This document shows positions 32,635 to 40,149 of a DNA stretch of 64,000 nucleotides, piece after piece. The notes beneath the pieces were generated by a model, which was given only the letters and a program-made list of their open reading frames with translations, did no database searches and had not been told where the DNA came from. Source of the DNA: Erythrobacter fulvus (GTDB lineage: Bacteria; Pseudomonadota; Alphaproteobacteria; Sphingomonadales; Sphingomonadaceae); the NCBI RefSeq assembly GCF_028595285.1, contig NZ_JAQQXQ010000001.1:208308-272307 (forward strand). Reading direction: 5' to 3'. A program made the position numbers and the translations under genes. How positions within the stretch are numbered: position 1 is the stretch's first letter; every line of letters starts with the position of its first letter.

Positions 32635-33633
32635 TCACCGTTCGTGAACGCCGCGGATCAGCGGGCCATAGGCCGAATTGCCGAGCCACGCGGTCTGCAC
32701 CTGTGCGGTCACCTGATTGATCGGGATCTGCGGCTTGTTACCGGGCGAGACCGGCAGGCGCAGCGGGCGGGTTCCCGGGGGCTGGGTCATCAACCCCGCA
32801 ATCGCGCGGGCCACGTCCATCGGATCGTTGCGGCGGCCCGATCCGTCCTCCGTGCCCATCCGCGCAACCTGATCGGGATAGCCTTCCGAATGCACCGCCA
32901 TGGAACGTTCCTTCAGCGCGGCGGAATAGATGTTGCGGTTGACCCACACCTTGGTCGGATAGCCGCCCGGTTCGATGATGGTCACGTCGATCTGGTGCGG
33001 CACCAATTCGTAGGCGAGCTGTTCGCTCATTGCCTCCAGTGCGAATTTGGTGGCGGAATAATGCCCCGAATAGGGCGTGATGACGCGGCCCAGCTGGCTG
33101 GAGATCTGGATGATCTGCCCGCCGCCCTTGCTGCGCATGCCCGGCAGCACCGCGCGTGCCATGCGGTGCGGGCCGAACACGTTGGTATCGAAGATAAGGC
33201 GCGTGGCCTCCATGTCCTGCACCTCGATGGGAGAGGTGATGCCGATGCCCGCATTGTTGACAAGCACGTCGATCGGCCCGCCATTGATCCGCTCGGCCTC
33301 CTTCACGCCGGCATTGACCTGCTTAAGGTCGGTCACGTCGATGCCGATGACATGCAGATCAAGCTTGTCGGCACTTGCCAATGCGACAAGCTCGTCAGCC
33401 TCGGGGCGGGGGAGGTTGCGCATCGTGGCGAATACCCGCGCCCCTTGCCTTGCCAGCAGTTCCGCCGACAGCCGCCCGAAGCCCGACGAGCAGCCGGTGA
33501 TCAGCACGCTTTTGCCGGTGAAATCGGCTTGCGGGTTGTAGACCGGATCGGCAGCCGCTGCCCGGGTGGTAGCGGCGATTGCGGCGGTGGCGGCGGCCGA
33601 AGCGAGCAGGGTTCGGCGGTCGAGACGGGACAT
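32635..33633 (-). CDS. Tat-exported short-chain dehydrogenase/reductase
   Basis: The 332-residue SDR begins MSRLDRRTLLASAAATAAIA, a twin-arginine signal with likely cleavage after AAA near residue 28. The mature protein has the nucleotide-binding LITGCSSGFG, the NNAG motif (VLVNNAGIGIT) and the catalytic YSGHYSATK with Ser upstream. Export of a nicotinamide-dependent enzyme through Tat, which moves folded proteins with cofactor, is unusual but known. The ATG at 33633 is chosen because the Tat motif starts there. The substrate is unknown. Confidence 0.88.
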   Translation of the reverse strand: MSRLDRRTLLASAAATAAIAATTRAAAADPVYNPQADFTGKSVLITGCSSGFGRLSAELLARQGARVFATMRNLPRPEADELVALASADKLDLHVIGIDVTDLKQVNAGVKEAERINGGPIDVLVNNAGIGITSPIEVQDMEATRLIFDTNVFGPHRMARAVLPGMRSKGGGQIIQISSQLGRVITPYSGHYSATKFALEAMSEQLAYELVPHQIDVTIIEPGGYPTKVWVNRNIYSAALKERSMAVHSEGYPDQVARMGTEDGSGRRNDPMDVARAIAGLMTQPPGTRPLRLPVSPGNKPQIPINQVTAQVQTAWLGNSAYGPLIRGVHER

Positions 33634-33658
33634 GGCGGTTTCCTTGGCCTGAAACAGA

Positions 33659-34165
33659 TCAGCCAAGGTTATTGGCTTTGCGCCATTCTGCAAGTTCGCG
33701 CGGGTTGGCGAGGCGGATGAGCGTGCCTTTGTAACCCGCCAGCATCGCCTCGGTGCGCACGCGCGGGCCGGTGTTCCAGTTCATCACGTACCAGAAGAAC
33801 GCCGGGTCGAACCGTTCCGGGCAGCCTTCGGGCATGTCGGGGCGCGACTGGCCGCGATTGGTGATTATCCGCTTCACGAGCCGCCACAGACACAGGCGGA
33901 TCGGGAAATCGAGATAGATGACCATATCCGCACGTTCGAGCCGGGGGGCGAGGGTGCTGCCGTAATTGCCCTCGATCAGCCATTCGTCCTGCGACACGGC
34001 ATCGGCAAGCCGCGCGTGGAGTTCGGCTTTCTCTGTCTCGATCCAGCCCGCCTGCCAGCCAAGCTGGTCCATGTGGACGAGCGGCAGGCCCATGCGCGGC
34101 GCGAGTTCGCGGGCGAGAGTGCTCTTGCCCGATCCGCAAGGGCCGATGACGAGCACGCGCTGCAT
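33659..34165 (-). CDS. P-loop kinase-like protein (FlaR/topology-modulation family)
   Basis: The 168-residue NTPase has Walker A GPCGSGKST at residues 8-16 and an adenylate-kinase-like core (LVHMDQLGWQAGW, EWLIEGNYGSTLAPRLERAD, VIYLDFP). This is the arrangement of proteins labelled topology modulation protein FlaR, whose real activity is not known. A DnaB-like or topoisomerase role is not supported by sequence. It lies between the Tat-SDR gene and pth on the minus strand, with no overlap. Confidence 0.82.
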   Translation of the reverse strand: MQRVLVIGPCGSGKSTLARELAPRMGLPLVHMDQLGWQAGWIETEKAELHARLADAVSQDEWLIEGNYGSTLAPRLERADMVIYLDFPIRLCLWRLVKRIITNRGQSRPDMPEGCPERFDPAFFWYVMNWNTGPRVRTEAMLAGYKGTLIRLANPRELAEWRKANNLG

Positions 34166-34227
34166 GACGGATCAATCCGCGCGGATCGCCAGCAGTCGGG
34201 AATCGGTGATGGCGACTTTAAGACCGG

Positions 34228-34806
34228 TCACGGAGTCATGTCCTGCACTCTCAGCGCCACATCGTTCATGAAGCGGACGTCATCGCCCTTTGCCAGCCAT
34301 TCGGCTTCCGCGCCGACCGCGCCGAGCATCGCAGCAAGATCATCTTCCTCGGCCTTGGCGAAATTGCCGAGCACGTGGCCGGTCACGCGGTCCTTGTGCC
34401 CGGGATGCCCGATGCCGAGCCGCACCCGGCGGAAGTCAGGCCCGCAATGCTGGTCGATTGAGCGCAGGCCGTTGTGTCCGGCATGGCCGCCGCCCAGCTT
34501 TACCTTCACCTTGAAGGGCGCAAGATCGAGCTCGTCGTGGAACACGGTCAGCGCATCGGTGCCGAGCTTGTAGAAGCGCAGCGCCTCGCCGACCGAGCGG
34601 CCGCTTTCGTTCATGAATGTCGCGGGCTTCAGCAGCAGGACTTTCTGCGTGCCGATCCGCCCTTCGCGCGCCCAGCCCTGGAACTTCTTCTGCTCGGGCC
34701 CAAAGCCGTGCATATCGGCGATGACGTCCACGGCCATGAAGCCGACATTGTGCCGGTGGAGCGCATAGCGCGGTCCGGGATTTCCTAGGCCGACCCAGAT
34801 CTGCAT
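34228..34806 (-). CDS. pth: Peptidyl-tRNA hydrolase
   Basis: The 192-residue enzyme releases peptides from tRNA dropped by stalled ribosomes. The start MQIWVGLGNPGPRYALHRHN places the catalytic His in RHNVGF. MNESGRSVGEALRF, FHDELDLAPF and KLGGGHAGHNGLRSI are the family signatures. The ATG at 34806 is preferred over a longer in-frame start because family proteins begin here. It lies downstream of rplY, the frequent neighbour of pth, but a terminator-like stem separates the two. Confidence 0.96.
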   Translation of the reverse strand: MQIWVGLGNPGPRYALHRHNVGFMAVDVIADMHGFGPEQKKFQGWAREGRIGTQKVLLLKPATFMNESGRSVGEALRFYKLGTDALTVFHDELDLAPFKVKVKLGGGHAGHNGLRSIDQHCGPDFRRVRLGIGHPGHKDRVTGHVLGNFAKAEEDDLAAMLGAVGAEAEWLAKGDDVRFMNDVALRVQDMTP

Positions 34807-34833
34807 GTCACCGCCCCTAGCCGTGTTGCCGTT

Positions 34834-34874
34834 CAAACGAAAGACGCCGGACTTCCCCTGAGAAGCCCGGCGTC
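34834..34874 (-). terminator. Terminator-like stem after rplY
   Basis: On the minus strand GACGCCGG (plus 34843-34850) pairs with CCGGCGTC (34867-34874). An inner CTTC/GAAG pair extends the stem, and TTTCGTTT follows. It lies between the rplY stop and pth, so pth may be read by partial read-through or from its own promoter. Confidence 0.75.
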
Positions 34875-34905
34875 CGGTATTTCATGCCGCTGGCGGCAGG
34901 GAAGA

Positions 34906-35538
34906 TCAGTCTTCCTCGGTCTCCGTCTCTTCGGTCACCTCGGCAGCCGCAGCGCCTTCGCTCTTTTTCAGAGCCGACGGGGCAACCAGCGTGGCGATGG
35001 TGAAGTCGCGATCGGTGATCGCGCTTTCCACGCCTGCGGGAAGAGCCACTTCGCTGATGTGGATCGCATCGCCGACATCCTTGCCGGTGACGTCGATTTC
35101 AATCTCGCCGGGGATCGAGTCAGCCGGGCAGACCAGCTCGAGCTCGTGGCGAACGATGTTGAGCACGCCGCCCTTCTTGAGGCCGGGCGACTTTTCTTCG
35201 TTGATGAACACCACCGGCACGGCGACGTCGACCTTGGAATCCGCCGACAGGCGAAGGAAGTCGACGTGGGTCGGGCGGTCGGTCACCGGGTGAAAGGCAA
35301 CGTCCTTGGGGAGCGTCTTGATGGTCTTGCCACCGATCTCGATGTTGACGATCGAGTTCATGAAGTGGCCGGTCATCAGCTGCTTGACCAGTTCCTTCTG
35401 CTCGACGTGGATCATGGTGGGTTCTTCCTTGCCGCCGTAAATCACGGCAGGCGTCCGACCATCGCGGCGAAGTGCTCGGGAGGCTCCCTTGCCAGCCCGT
35501 TCGCGCGCTTCAGCCGGCAGGTTCAGAGCGTCGCTCAT
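34906..35538 (-). CDS. rplY: 50S ribosomal protein L25 (TL5/Ctc type)
   Basis: The 210-residue protein is the two-domain long form of L25, which binds 5S rRNA. The N-terminal L25 domain shows [20 protein letters not shown] and [11 protein letters not shown]. The C-terminal TL5 beta domain runs from about residue 100 ([13 protein letters not shown], then [18 protein letters not shown]). The acidic C-terminal tail ([10 protein letters not shown]) is usual in alphaproteobacteria. It is followed by a terminator and then pth. Confidence 0.95.
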   Translation of the reverse strand: MSDALNLPAEARERAGKGASRALRRDGRTPAVIYGGKEEPTMIHVEQKELVKQLMTGHFMNSIVNIEIGGKTIKTLPKDVAFHPVTDRPTHVDFLRLSADSKVDVAVPVVFINEEKSPGLKKGGVLNIVRHELELVCPADSIPGEIEIDVTGKDVGDAIHISEVALPAGVESAITDRDFTIATLVAPSALKKSEGAAAAEVTEETETEED

Positions 35539-35653
35539 AATAGTGCCTTTCGAATGCGTGTTGAAATCAGGTTATCCGGCGCGCCGCCTCCAGGGATGAC
35601 CAGAGCGCCGAAGCGCGGGCCCTTAGTGCGTGACGCCGCGATTGGCAACCGCT

Positions 35654-36580
35654 TTAGGGAAGCCGGGTGACGCGATAGCCCCGCGCTTCCAGCATCGCCA
35701 CCAACCCGTCCGGGCCGAGAAGGTGTGCGGTGCCGACCGCGATCAGCGGGCGTTCCGGCTGTTCGAGCAGTGCCGCGATCCGCCCATCCCAGCGACGATT
35801 GCGGGCAACCAGCAGCGTCTCACGCAGTTCGGGATCGGCCATGATGCCGCGGGTTGCGGCCTCTGTCAGCGCCGCTTCGTCGCCCGACAGCCACGCACGG
35901 CGCAGCTCGTCCGCACGCGCGCGGGCTTCGGAACCCTCGGTCACGACTGCGGCAATCAGATCGCGCTGTTCGGCTTCGGGCAGGGCATCGAAGATTTCCA
36001 GCTGTCCGCGCGCGCCTTCCAGCTCGCGCACCCTGTTTGCCGGAAAGGCACGGATCAAGGCGCGATCCACCCCGTATTCGGGATCGCCCACGGCATCGAC
36101 TTGCGCGAGCATCAGGGCCGCAGCCCAGCTTTCCGTTTCGGTGAACGCATTGGCATCCATATCACCCCGCGCCAGCAGATCGGCCAGCTGCGGGCGCAGC
36201 GCGGCGGGCAGGCGTTTGTCGAGCGGCGGAAGACCCGGCGTCGTCGCCAGTTCGGCATAGATGCGTGAAAGCGCCGGACGATCGTCCAGCGCGGCAATTT
36301 CGACTACCAGTATGTCGGCCATCTCGGTGGCCCGGTCGATCGGCGGGGTTTGCCACCTTGTGCCGGGGGGCAGGGCATGGATGGTGCCCAACATCCAGCC
36401 CTCCACCGTGCCGTCGGCACCGGCGATTTCGTATAGCAGCGGATTGGGCGGCGGCCCCTCCGTGTCCTCGCCGGGGGCATCGCTGCACCCGGCGAGGTAA
36501 AGGGCAAGGGCGGGGACCAGCGCCGCCGCGACGGCGCGCCACATTCTGCGGATTGATCCGGTCCCCGACAAAGCGATCAT
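35654..36580 (-). CDS. TraB/GumN family lipoprotein
   Basis: The 308-residue protein carries a lipoprotein signal peptide (WRAVAAALVPALALYLAGC, lipobox LAGC near residue 32), then a TraB/GumN domain. That domain has the paired motifs MLGTIHALPPG, VVEIAALDDRP and VGTAHLLGPDGL. The family is related to Tiki metalloproteases: the two GxxH motifs plus the Glu supply the likely metal site. Its substrate is unknown. It is a tandem, diverged paralogue of the next gene upstream, with a 16-base gap. Confidence 0.88.
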   Translation of the reverse strand: MIALSGTGSIRRMWRAVAAALVPALALYLAGCSDAPGEDTEGPPPNPLLYEIAGADGTVEGWMLGTIHALPPGTRWQTPPIDRATEMADILVVEIAALDDRPALSRIYAELATTPGLPPLDKRLPAALRPQLADLLARGDMDANAFTETESWAAALMLAQVDAVGDPEYGVDRALIRAFPANRVRELEGARGQLEIFDALPEAEQRDLIAAVVTEGSEARARADELRRAWLSGDEAALTEAATRGIMADPELRETLLVARNRRWDGRIAALLEQPERPLIAVGTAHLLGPDGLVAMLEARGYRVTRLP

Positions 36581-36596
36581 CGCTATCCGGCTCCGC

Positions 36597-37511
36597 TCAC
36601 TTTACCCGCGAAACGGTGATGCCCTTTTCGGCGAGGTAATCCTGCACGCTCTTCGCGCCCGCCAGGTGGCCCGCGCCGACCGCGATGAACACCGTGCCGG
36701 GTTCGTCGAGCCGGGTGTCGATCCATTCGGCCCAGTTGGCATTGCGCTGGTAGAGCAGGGCTTCGGCCACCGCCGGATCGCTCATGCCCTCGTTCATGAT
36801 GACGGCAAGTTCGTCGGCATCGCCTTCGGCCCATTCGGCTACCATCCGATCGAGCATCGGCTTGACCTCGTCCATGCCGTCAACCGCTTCCATCAGGAAC
36901 GACACCTGCCCTTCGGTCGGCATGCCGTCGAAGATGCCGAGCTGGTATTCGGCGGTCTCCAGCGCGCCCTGCGGCTTGTCTCCCACCTTCGACAGCAGCA
37001 CCTTCTCGACCCCGCTGTTGGGATCATATCCCTGCTGCATCAGCGGCAGCAGCGACAGCGTAAGGCCGGCCAGCCAGGGCTTGAGCGGATCGAAGGCAGC
37101 CGGCGGCGCGCCGATCTTTGCCAGTGCTGCTTCGTAGGCGGTGATCTGTTCCGGCGTCAGCAGCGAACGCAGCGTGGTGCCGGAAGGCAGTAATCCCATC
37201 GACATGCTGAGCTGCTGGAGCTCGGTCTCGGCAGCAGGGTCCATCTTGATCTCGGTCACGATCATGTCGGCACCTTCTAGCGCGCCGGCGATGGTCGCAT
37301 CATACCATTCGACGCCCTGCGGCAGGACATGGACCGTGCCGAACAGATAGATTGTGGTGTCCTCGTCGGCGACCTTCCACAACGCGGGGCCGTTGCCGGT
37401 GGCGGCGGGCGCGGCGGCGTCGGTCGCGGCGTGGTTGTCGGCCAGCGCGGGGGCAGCGGCAAACAGCGCGAGCGGGGCGGCGGTGAGTGCAAGCAGATTG
37501 GCAAGTTTCAT
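36597..37511 (-). CDS. TraB/GumN family periplasmic protein
   Basis: The 304-residue product starts MKLANLLALTAAPLALFAAA. The second of two adjacent ATGs is chosen because AAGGA lies 6 bases upstream of it. A Sec signal (cleavage after ALA near residue 24) and a low-complexity Asp/Ala linker precede the TraB domain, which has LFGTVHVLPQGVEW, VTEIKMD and AVGAGHLAGAKSV. These are the GxxH/E/GxxH residues expected of a Tiki-like hydrolase. It is exported but lacks the lipobox of its neighbour. Enzyme activity in bacteria is not demonstrated. Confidence 0.88.
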   Translation of the reverse strand: MKLANLLALTAAPLALFAAAPALADNHAATDAAAPAATGNGPALWKVADEDTTIYLFGTVHVLPQGVEWYDATIAGALEGADMIVTEIKMDPAAETELQQLSMSMGLLPSGTTLRSLLTPEQITAYEAALAKIGAPPAAFDPLKPWLAGLTLSLLPLMQQGYDPNSGVEKVLLSKVGDKPQGALETAEYQLGIFDGMPTEGQVSFLMEAVDGMDEVKPMLDRMVAEWAEGDADELAVIMNEGMSDPAVAEALLYQRNANWAEWIDTRLDEPGTVFIAVGAGHLAGAKSVQDYLAEKGITVSRVK

Positions 37512-37543
37512 CATTTTTCCTTTCGGGGATTCAGGGGTTTGAG

Positions 37544-37566
37544 GGACAAAGGACAAGTGGACAAGT
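37544..37566. repeat. Three tandem GGACAA-type units upstream of a TraB gene
   Basis: GGACAAA, GGACAAGT and GGACAAGT run head to tail from 37544 to 37566, about 33 bases before the TraB-family start. They may be a regulator array or a replication-slippage tract. Confidence 0.5.
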
Positions 37567-37584
37567 GTGCTAGCCAACAGAAAT

Positions 37585-38037
37585 TCACAGCCGCCAGCGG
37601 GCAAACAGAAAGGATGCAAGCATCGCGACATAGGCGAGGGCGAAGATGCCGAACGCATGCGGCGGCGGCGCGAAACCTCCGGCGTAAAGCGCTGCCCAGA
37701 CGGGAAAGCCTGCCAGCACAGCAAGACACCCGCCGGTGAAACCGATGAAATTGTGTTCGCGCTTGTAATCGTCGATTTTCCCGAAGCCATAGATAGGCAT
37801 GGCAACGAAACCGATCAGCAACAGCACCACCAGACCCAGCGCCAGCGCGGGCGGAAGCTTGAGCCGTTCCCAATCGCCCGCGAACAGATTGCCGTCGCCC
37901 TGATCGAAAGCGCCTGTGGCAAAGCCGATCAGACCGCCGATCATCCCGGCGATGGCAAGGAACACGATCTGGTTGCGGCGGCGCTTGCGCAGGCGCGCTT
38001 CACCGGGGCCGATCTGTGCATTTTTCTGGAGGATCAT
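37585..38037 (-). CDS. Four-span membrane protein, end of the XRE operon
   Basis: The 150-residue protein has a basic N-terminus (RLRKRRRN), then spans near 25-43 (VFLAIAGMIGGLIGFATGA), 64-85 (PALALGLVVLLLIGFVAM), 96-115 and 130-148. Its ATG overlaps the stop of the XRE gene (ATGA), so expression is tied to that regulator. Small membrane proteins paired with XRE regulators are common, but this one matches no family I can name. A role under control of the XRE protein is inferred from coupling only. Confidence 0.8.
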   Translation of the reverse strand: MILQKNAQIGPGEARLRKRRRNQIVFLAIAGMIGGLIGFATGAFDQGDGNLFAGDWERLKLPPALALGLVVLLLIGFVAMPIYGFGKIDDYKREHNFIGFTGGCLAVLAGFPVWAALYAGGFAPPPHAFGIFALAYVAMLASFLFARWRL

Positions 38038-38234
38038 GCGGCTTCTCCATCGTCGAAGATTTCTTCGATTTTCATGTCGAACAGGCGGGCAATGCGGAAG
38101 GCGAGGGGGAGCGAGGGGTCGTGCTTGCCGGTCTCGATGGCGTTGACCGCCTGGCGAGAGACGTCGAGCCGTCCAGCCAGTTCGGCCTGCGACCAGTCGC
38201 GCTCGGCGCGCAGCACTTTGAGGCGGTTCTTCAT
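38034..38234 (-). CDS. Small XRE-family transcriptional regulator
   Basis: The 66-residue protein is a single Cro/C1-type HTH: MKNRLKVLRAERDWSQAELA, then RLDVSRQAVNAIETGKHDPS and LAFRIARLFDMKIEEIF. Regulators of this size commonly control an adjacent membrane-protein gene. Here it overlaps the following membrane gene by ATGA and lies 4 bases after the preceding one. The ATG at 38234 matches the family start, so the longer in-frame reading is rejected. The operator is unknown. Confidence 0.93.
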   Translation of the reverse strand: MKNRLKVLRAERDWSQAELAGRLDVSRQAVNAIETGKHDPSLPLAFRIARLFDMKIEEIFDDGEAA

Positions 38235-38238
38235 GCTA

Positions 38239-38634
38239 TTACCTGTCCCGCCACCGTCGCCAGGCCAATGCGGCATGAAAGATGGTGGCCATGATCGCCA
38301 GCGTCCAGCGCTGGTCGGGCGCCCGGTCGTTCAATGAAGGTACGACTTCGAACAACAGGATGATCCCCGCAAAGGTCAAGGCCCAATTGGCCGCAAAGGC
38401 AATTTGCGTGCGCACGAATTCATCGTTCGACCAGCTGAGGACGAGACCGATCAGGCTGCCGACAACCATGCCCGAACATACAGGCGTAAGGACGGCGATT
38501 TTCCCGAAGTGCAGCGAAGCGAGAAGAACGATGCACGCCGGCAGTCCGGCCCACAGAGCCACATAGGCGAAGGAGCGATCCTGCTCGTCGGCAGTAAAAA
38601 TGCCAGTGCTGAAACCGCGCGGTCGATAGGGCAT
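38239..38634 (-). CDS. Four-span membrane protein in the XRE operon
   Basis: The 131-residue protein begins MPYRPRGFSTGIF. Its hydrophobic spans are at about 22-40 (SFAYVALWAGLPACIVLLAS), 47-66 (AVLTPVCSGMVVGSLIGLVL), 78-98 (IAFAANWALTFAGIILLFEV) and 106-124. The ATG at 38634 shares a base with the stop of the gene before it (TGATG). The next gene, XRE, starts 4 bases after its stop. No domain was recognised. Confidence 0.8.
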   Translation of the reverse strand: MPYRPRGFSTGIFTADEQDRSFAYVALWAGLPACIVLLASLHFGKIAVLTPVCSGMVVGSLIGLVLSWSNDEFVRTQIAFAANWALTFAGIILLFEVVPSLNDRAPDQRWTLAIMATIFHAALAWRRWRDR

Positions 38635-39011
38635 CACATGTCTCCCAGCAGGCGCTTGATGAACAGGCCGATGTAGAAGGATGCGATTTGCAGCACGAGA
38701 ACGGTATCGGCGGGAATTGAGCGTTCTGAACTTCTGTTGGTGAGTCCGTCGATAAAGCCTTCGACAAAGGAGAGGCCGATGAAGGAGATCAGCATGGTGC
38801 CGAAGGCGACGCTGGCCCCGGCGTTCCACAGGCCGAGCGTGTATTCGTCGGCCTTACGGGTTGCCAGCATGGCAAAGCTGCCGATCATCAGAAGCGCGGT
38901 GCCGGGCATGCCGATCAGGCCCCACGCGTCGACCGCCTGCGCCGCGCCAACCAGCAACAGGCCCGACAATCCGATCCAGCTGCCGCCCATGAAGATGTTC
39001 GCCTTGTTCAT
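38634..39011 (-). CDS. Four-span membrane protein in the XRE operon
   Basis: The 125-residue protein starts MNKANIFMGGSWIGLSGLLL and has four hydrophobic stretches, the last in VLVLQIASFYIGLFIKRLLG. A short polar loop contains TRKADEYT. The ATG at 39011 overlaps the stop of the preceding gene (ATGA). Its length, span count and coupling resemble the two neighbouring membrane proteins, so the three may form a complex. Function unknown. Confidence 0.8.
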   Translation of the reverse strand: MNKANIFMGGSWIGLSGLLLVGAAQAVDAWGLIGMPGTALLMIGSFAMLATRKADEYTLGLWNAGASVAFGTMLISFIGLSFVEGFIDGLTNRSSERSIPADTVLVLQIASFYIGLFIKRLLGDM

Positions 39012-39496
39012 CGTGCATCCCTCCAGCGCAGGAACTGGAAGAGCGCCACGAACACCATCATGTAACCGATCCAGGCGATGTAGATTGCCGGCCCCATGGT
39101 TACTTCCCTGAAAGGCCAGGCGAGGATGGGCGGCAAAGGCTTTGGCTGACCGAGTGCGTAAAACAGCGACCAATAGACCACCATATAGATCAACGGGGCC
39201 AAAGCCGTCAGATACGCCATCACAACAAAGCTGCGTTTCCACAGCTGTTCGCAATATTCATCGCGCATGAACTTCGCGCAAATCAGGATTACCGGAACAA
39301 CCAGAATGAAGAACGTAACAAAGGCCAGAAAGACGGCCCGTACAGGTTCCGGCAGTACGGTGCTGATGTCGTAATCGAAGAAATAGCTGATGATCGGTTC
39401 GATAGCCGCATACGCAACAGCAACCAGACTGGCGTCCATCAGCCAGAAATAGGCCCTGTATCGCAATGCCTTGCGGGATCTTTCGGACATCTGCAT
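39008..39496 (-). CDS. Four-span membrane protein, first gene of the XRE operon
   Basis: The 162-residue protein starts MQMSERSRKALRYRAYFWLM; a start two codons later is equally possible. It has four membrane spans, with LAFVTFFILVVPVILICAKF and FVVMAYLTALAPLIYMVVYW the clearest, and a C-terminal VFVALFQFLRWRDAR. Sample lines counted by eye give 47-55% G+C, lower than nearby housekeeping genes. That suggests the operon is accessory. It follows the urcA terminator and must have its own promoter. Confidence 0.78.
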   Translation of the reverse strand: MQMSERSRKALRYRAYFWLMDASLVAVAYAAIEPIISYFFDYDISTVLPEPVRAVFLAFVTFFILVVPVILICAKFMRDEYCEQLWKRSFVVMAYLTALAPLIYMVVYWSLFYALGQPKPLPPILAWPFREVTMGPAIYIAWIGYMMVFVALFQFLRWRDAR

Positions 39497-39521
39497 CAGT
39501 CTGGCGCTCTCATTTCAGGCT

Positions 39522-39564
39522 TGAAGAAGGATTGGCGGAGGGGCGCGGGGCCTGCCCCTCCGCC
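39522..39564 (-). terminator. Terminator of the UrcA-family gene
   Basis: GGCGGAGGGGC (39534-39544) and GCCCCTCCGCC (39554-39564) form an exact 11-bp stem. On the minus strand it is followed by AATCCTTCTTC. It lies 8 bases after the UrcA-family stop. The T-run is weak. Confidence 0.65.
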
Positions 39565-39571
39565 AGGGGTA

Positions 39572-39928
39572 TCACACGCCGGGAGTGGCGGCGGGCGATG
39601 CGGGGGTATTCTCTGCGAGGCGGACCCGATCGATCCGGGCATTGGCTACCGCCACGCGGATTGCCGGGGCGGCTGCGGCCAGCGCGCCGGCCTGGCATTC
39701 ACGCTCGAGCCGCAGCGACGCGCTGTCCCGGCCGCCGTTGCGGCACATCTGGCGCGCCTTGGTGCGCACCCGCTCGTCGAGCCGGGCGACACCTTCACGG
39801 GTCGTAAGGTCGAGATCGTCATGCGCGATAACGGTTTCGAAGTCGGTCGCGTTGACGGGGTTGGCCATCGCGGGGGTGACAGCAACCAGTGCGACGGCTG
39901 CGGCGGCAAGGGGAGGACGAGAGGACAT
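39572..39928 (-). CDS. UrcA family exported protein
   Basis: The 118-residue protein has a Sec signal (LAAAAVALVAVTPAMA, cleavage near residue 22). The UrcA signature follows: an Asp-rich opening (AHDDLDLTTREGVARLDER) and two cysteines in RQMCRNGG and ERECQAG that probably form a disulfide. UrcA proteins are periplasmic, of unknown function and common in sphingomonads and caulobacters. It has AGGAGA before its ATG, a clear promoter and its own terminator, so it is monocistronic. Confidence 0.85.
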   Translation of the reverse strand: MSSRPPLAAAAVALVAVTPAMANPVNATDFETVIAHDDLDLTTREGVARLDERVRTKARQMCRNGGRDSASLRLERECQAGALAAAAPAIRVAVANARIDRVRLAENTPASPAATPGV

Positions 39929-39972
39929 AGGGGGTCTCCTGGGGAGGAAGAGTTTGTCACGACAACCTTCCG

Positions 39973-40043
39973 GAATGTCAGGTTGCCCTTACTTTATGTC
40001 GAGATTCGCTAACCATGTCAACATGACCTGACATTTGGTCATG
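39973..40043 (-). promoter_or_regulatory. Promoter of the UrcA-family gene with flanking inverted repeats
   Basis: On the minus strand TTGACA (40015-40020) is separated by 17 bases from CATAAA (39992-39997), close to a sigma70 promoter. AATGTCAGG (39973-39981) and CCTGACATT (40027-40035) are exact inverted copies flanking it. CATGACC (40022-40028) and GGTCATG (40037-40043) form a second dyad just upstream of the -35. Repression by looping or a two-site regulator is inferred. Confidence 0.6.
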
Positions 40044-40149
40044 CAGACCTTACGAAAAGCCCCGATTTCTGCGGGTTTCAGGGGCGTTTCGGATGTGCAA
40101 AAAGCACCGATGCTGCGGCGCGGCATTGACCCGGTGGGGGGCTTGGGTC

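Noticed and set aside
39929..40149. T-box or glycine riboswitch for glyQ-glyS
   Set aside because: No T-box core and no glycine-aptamer repeats. The dyads here serve the divergent UrcA-family gene.
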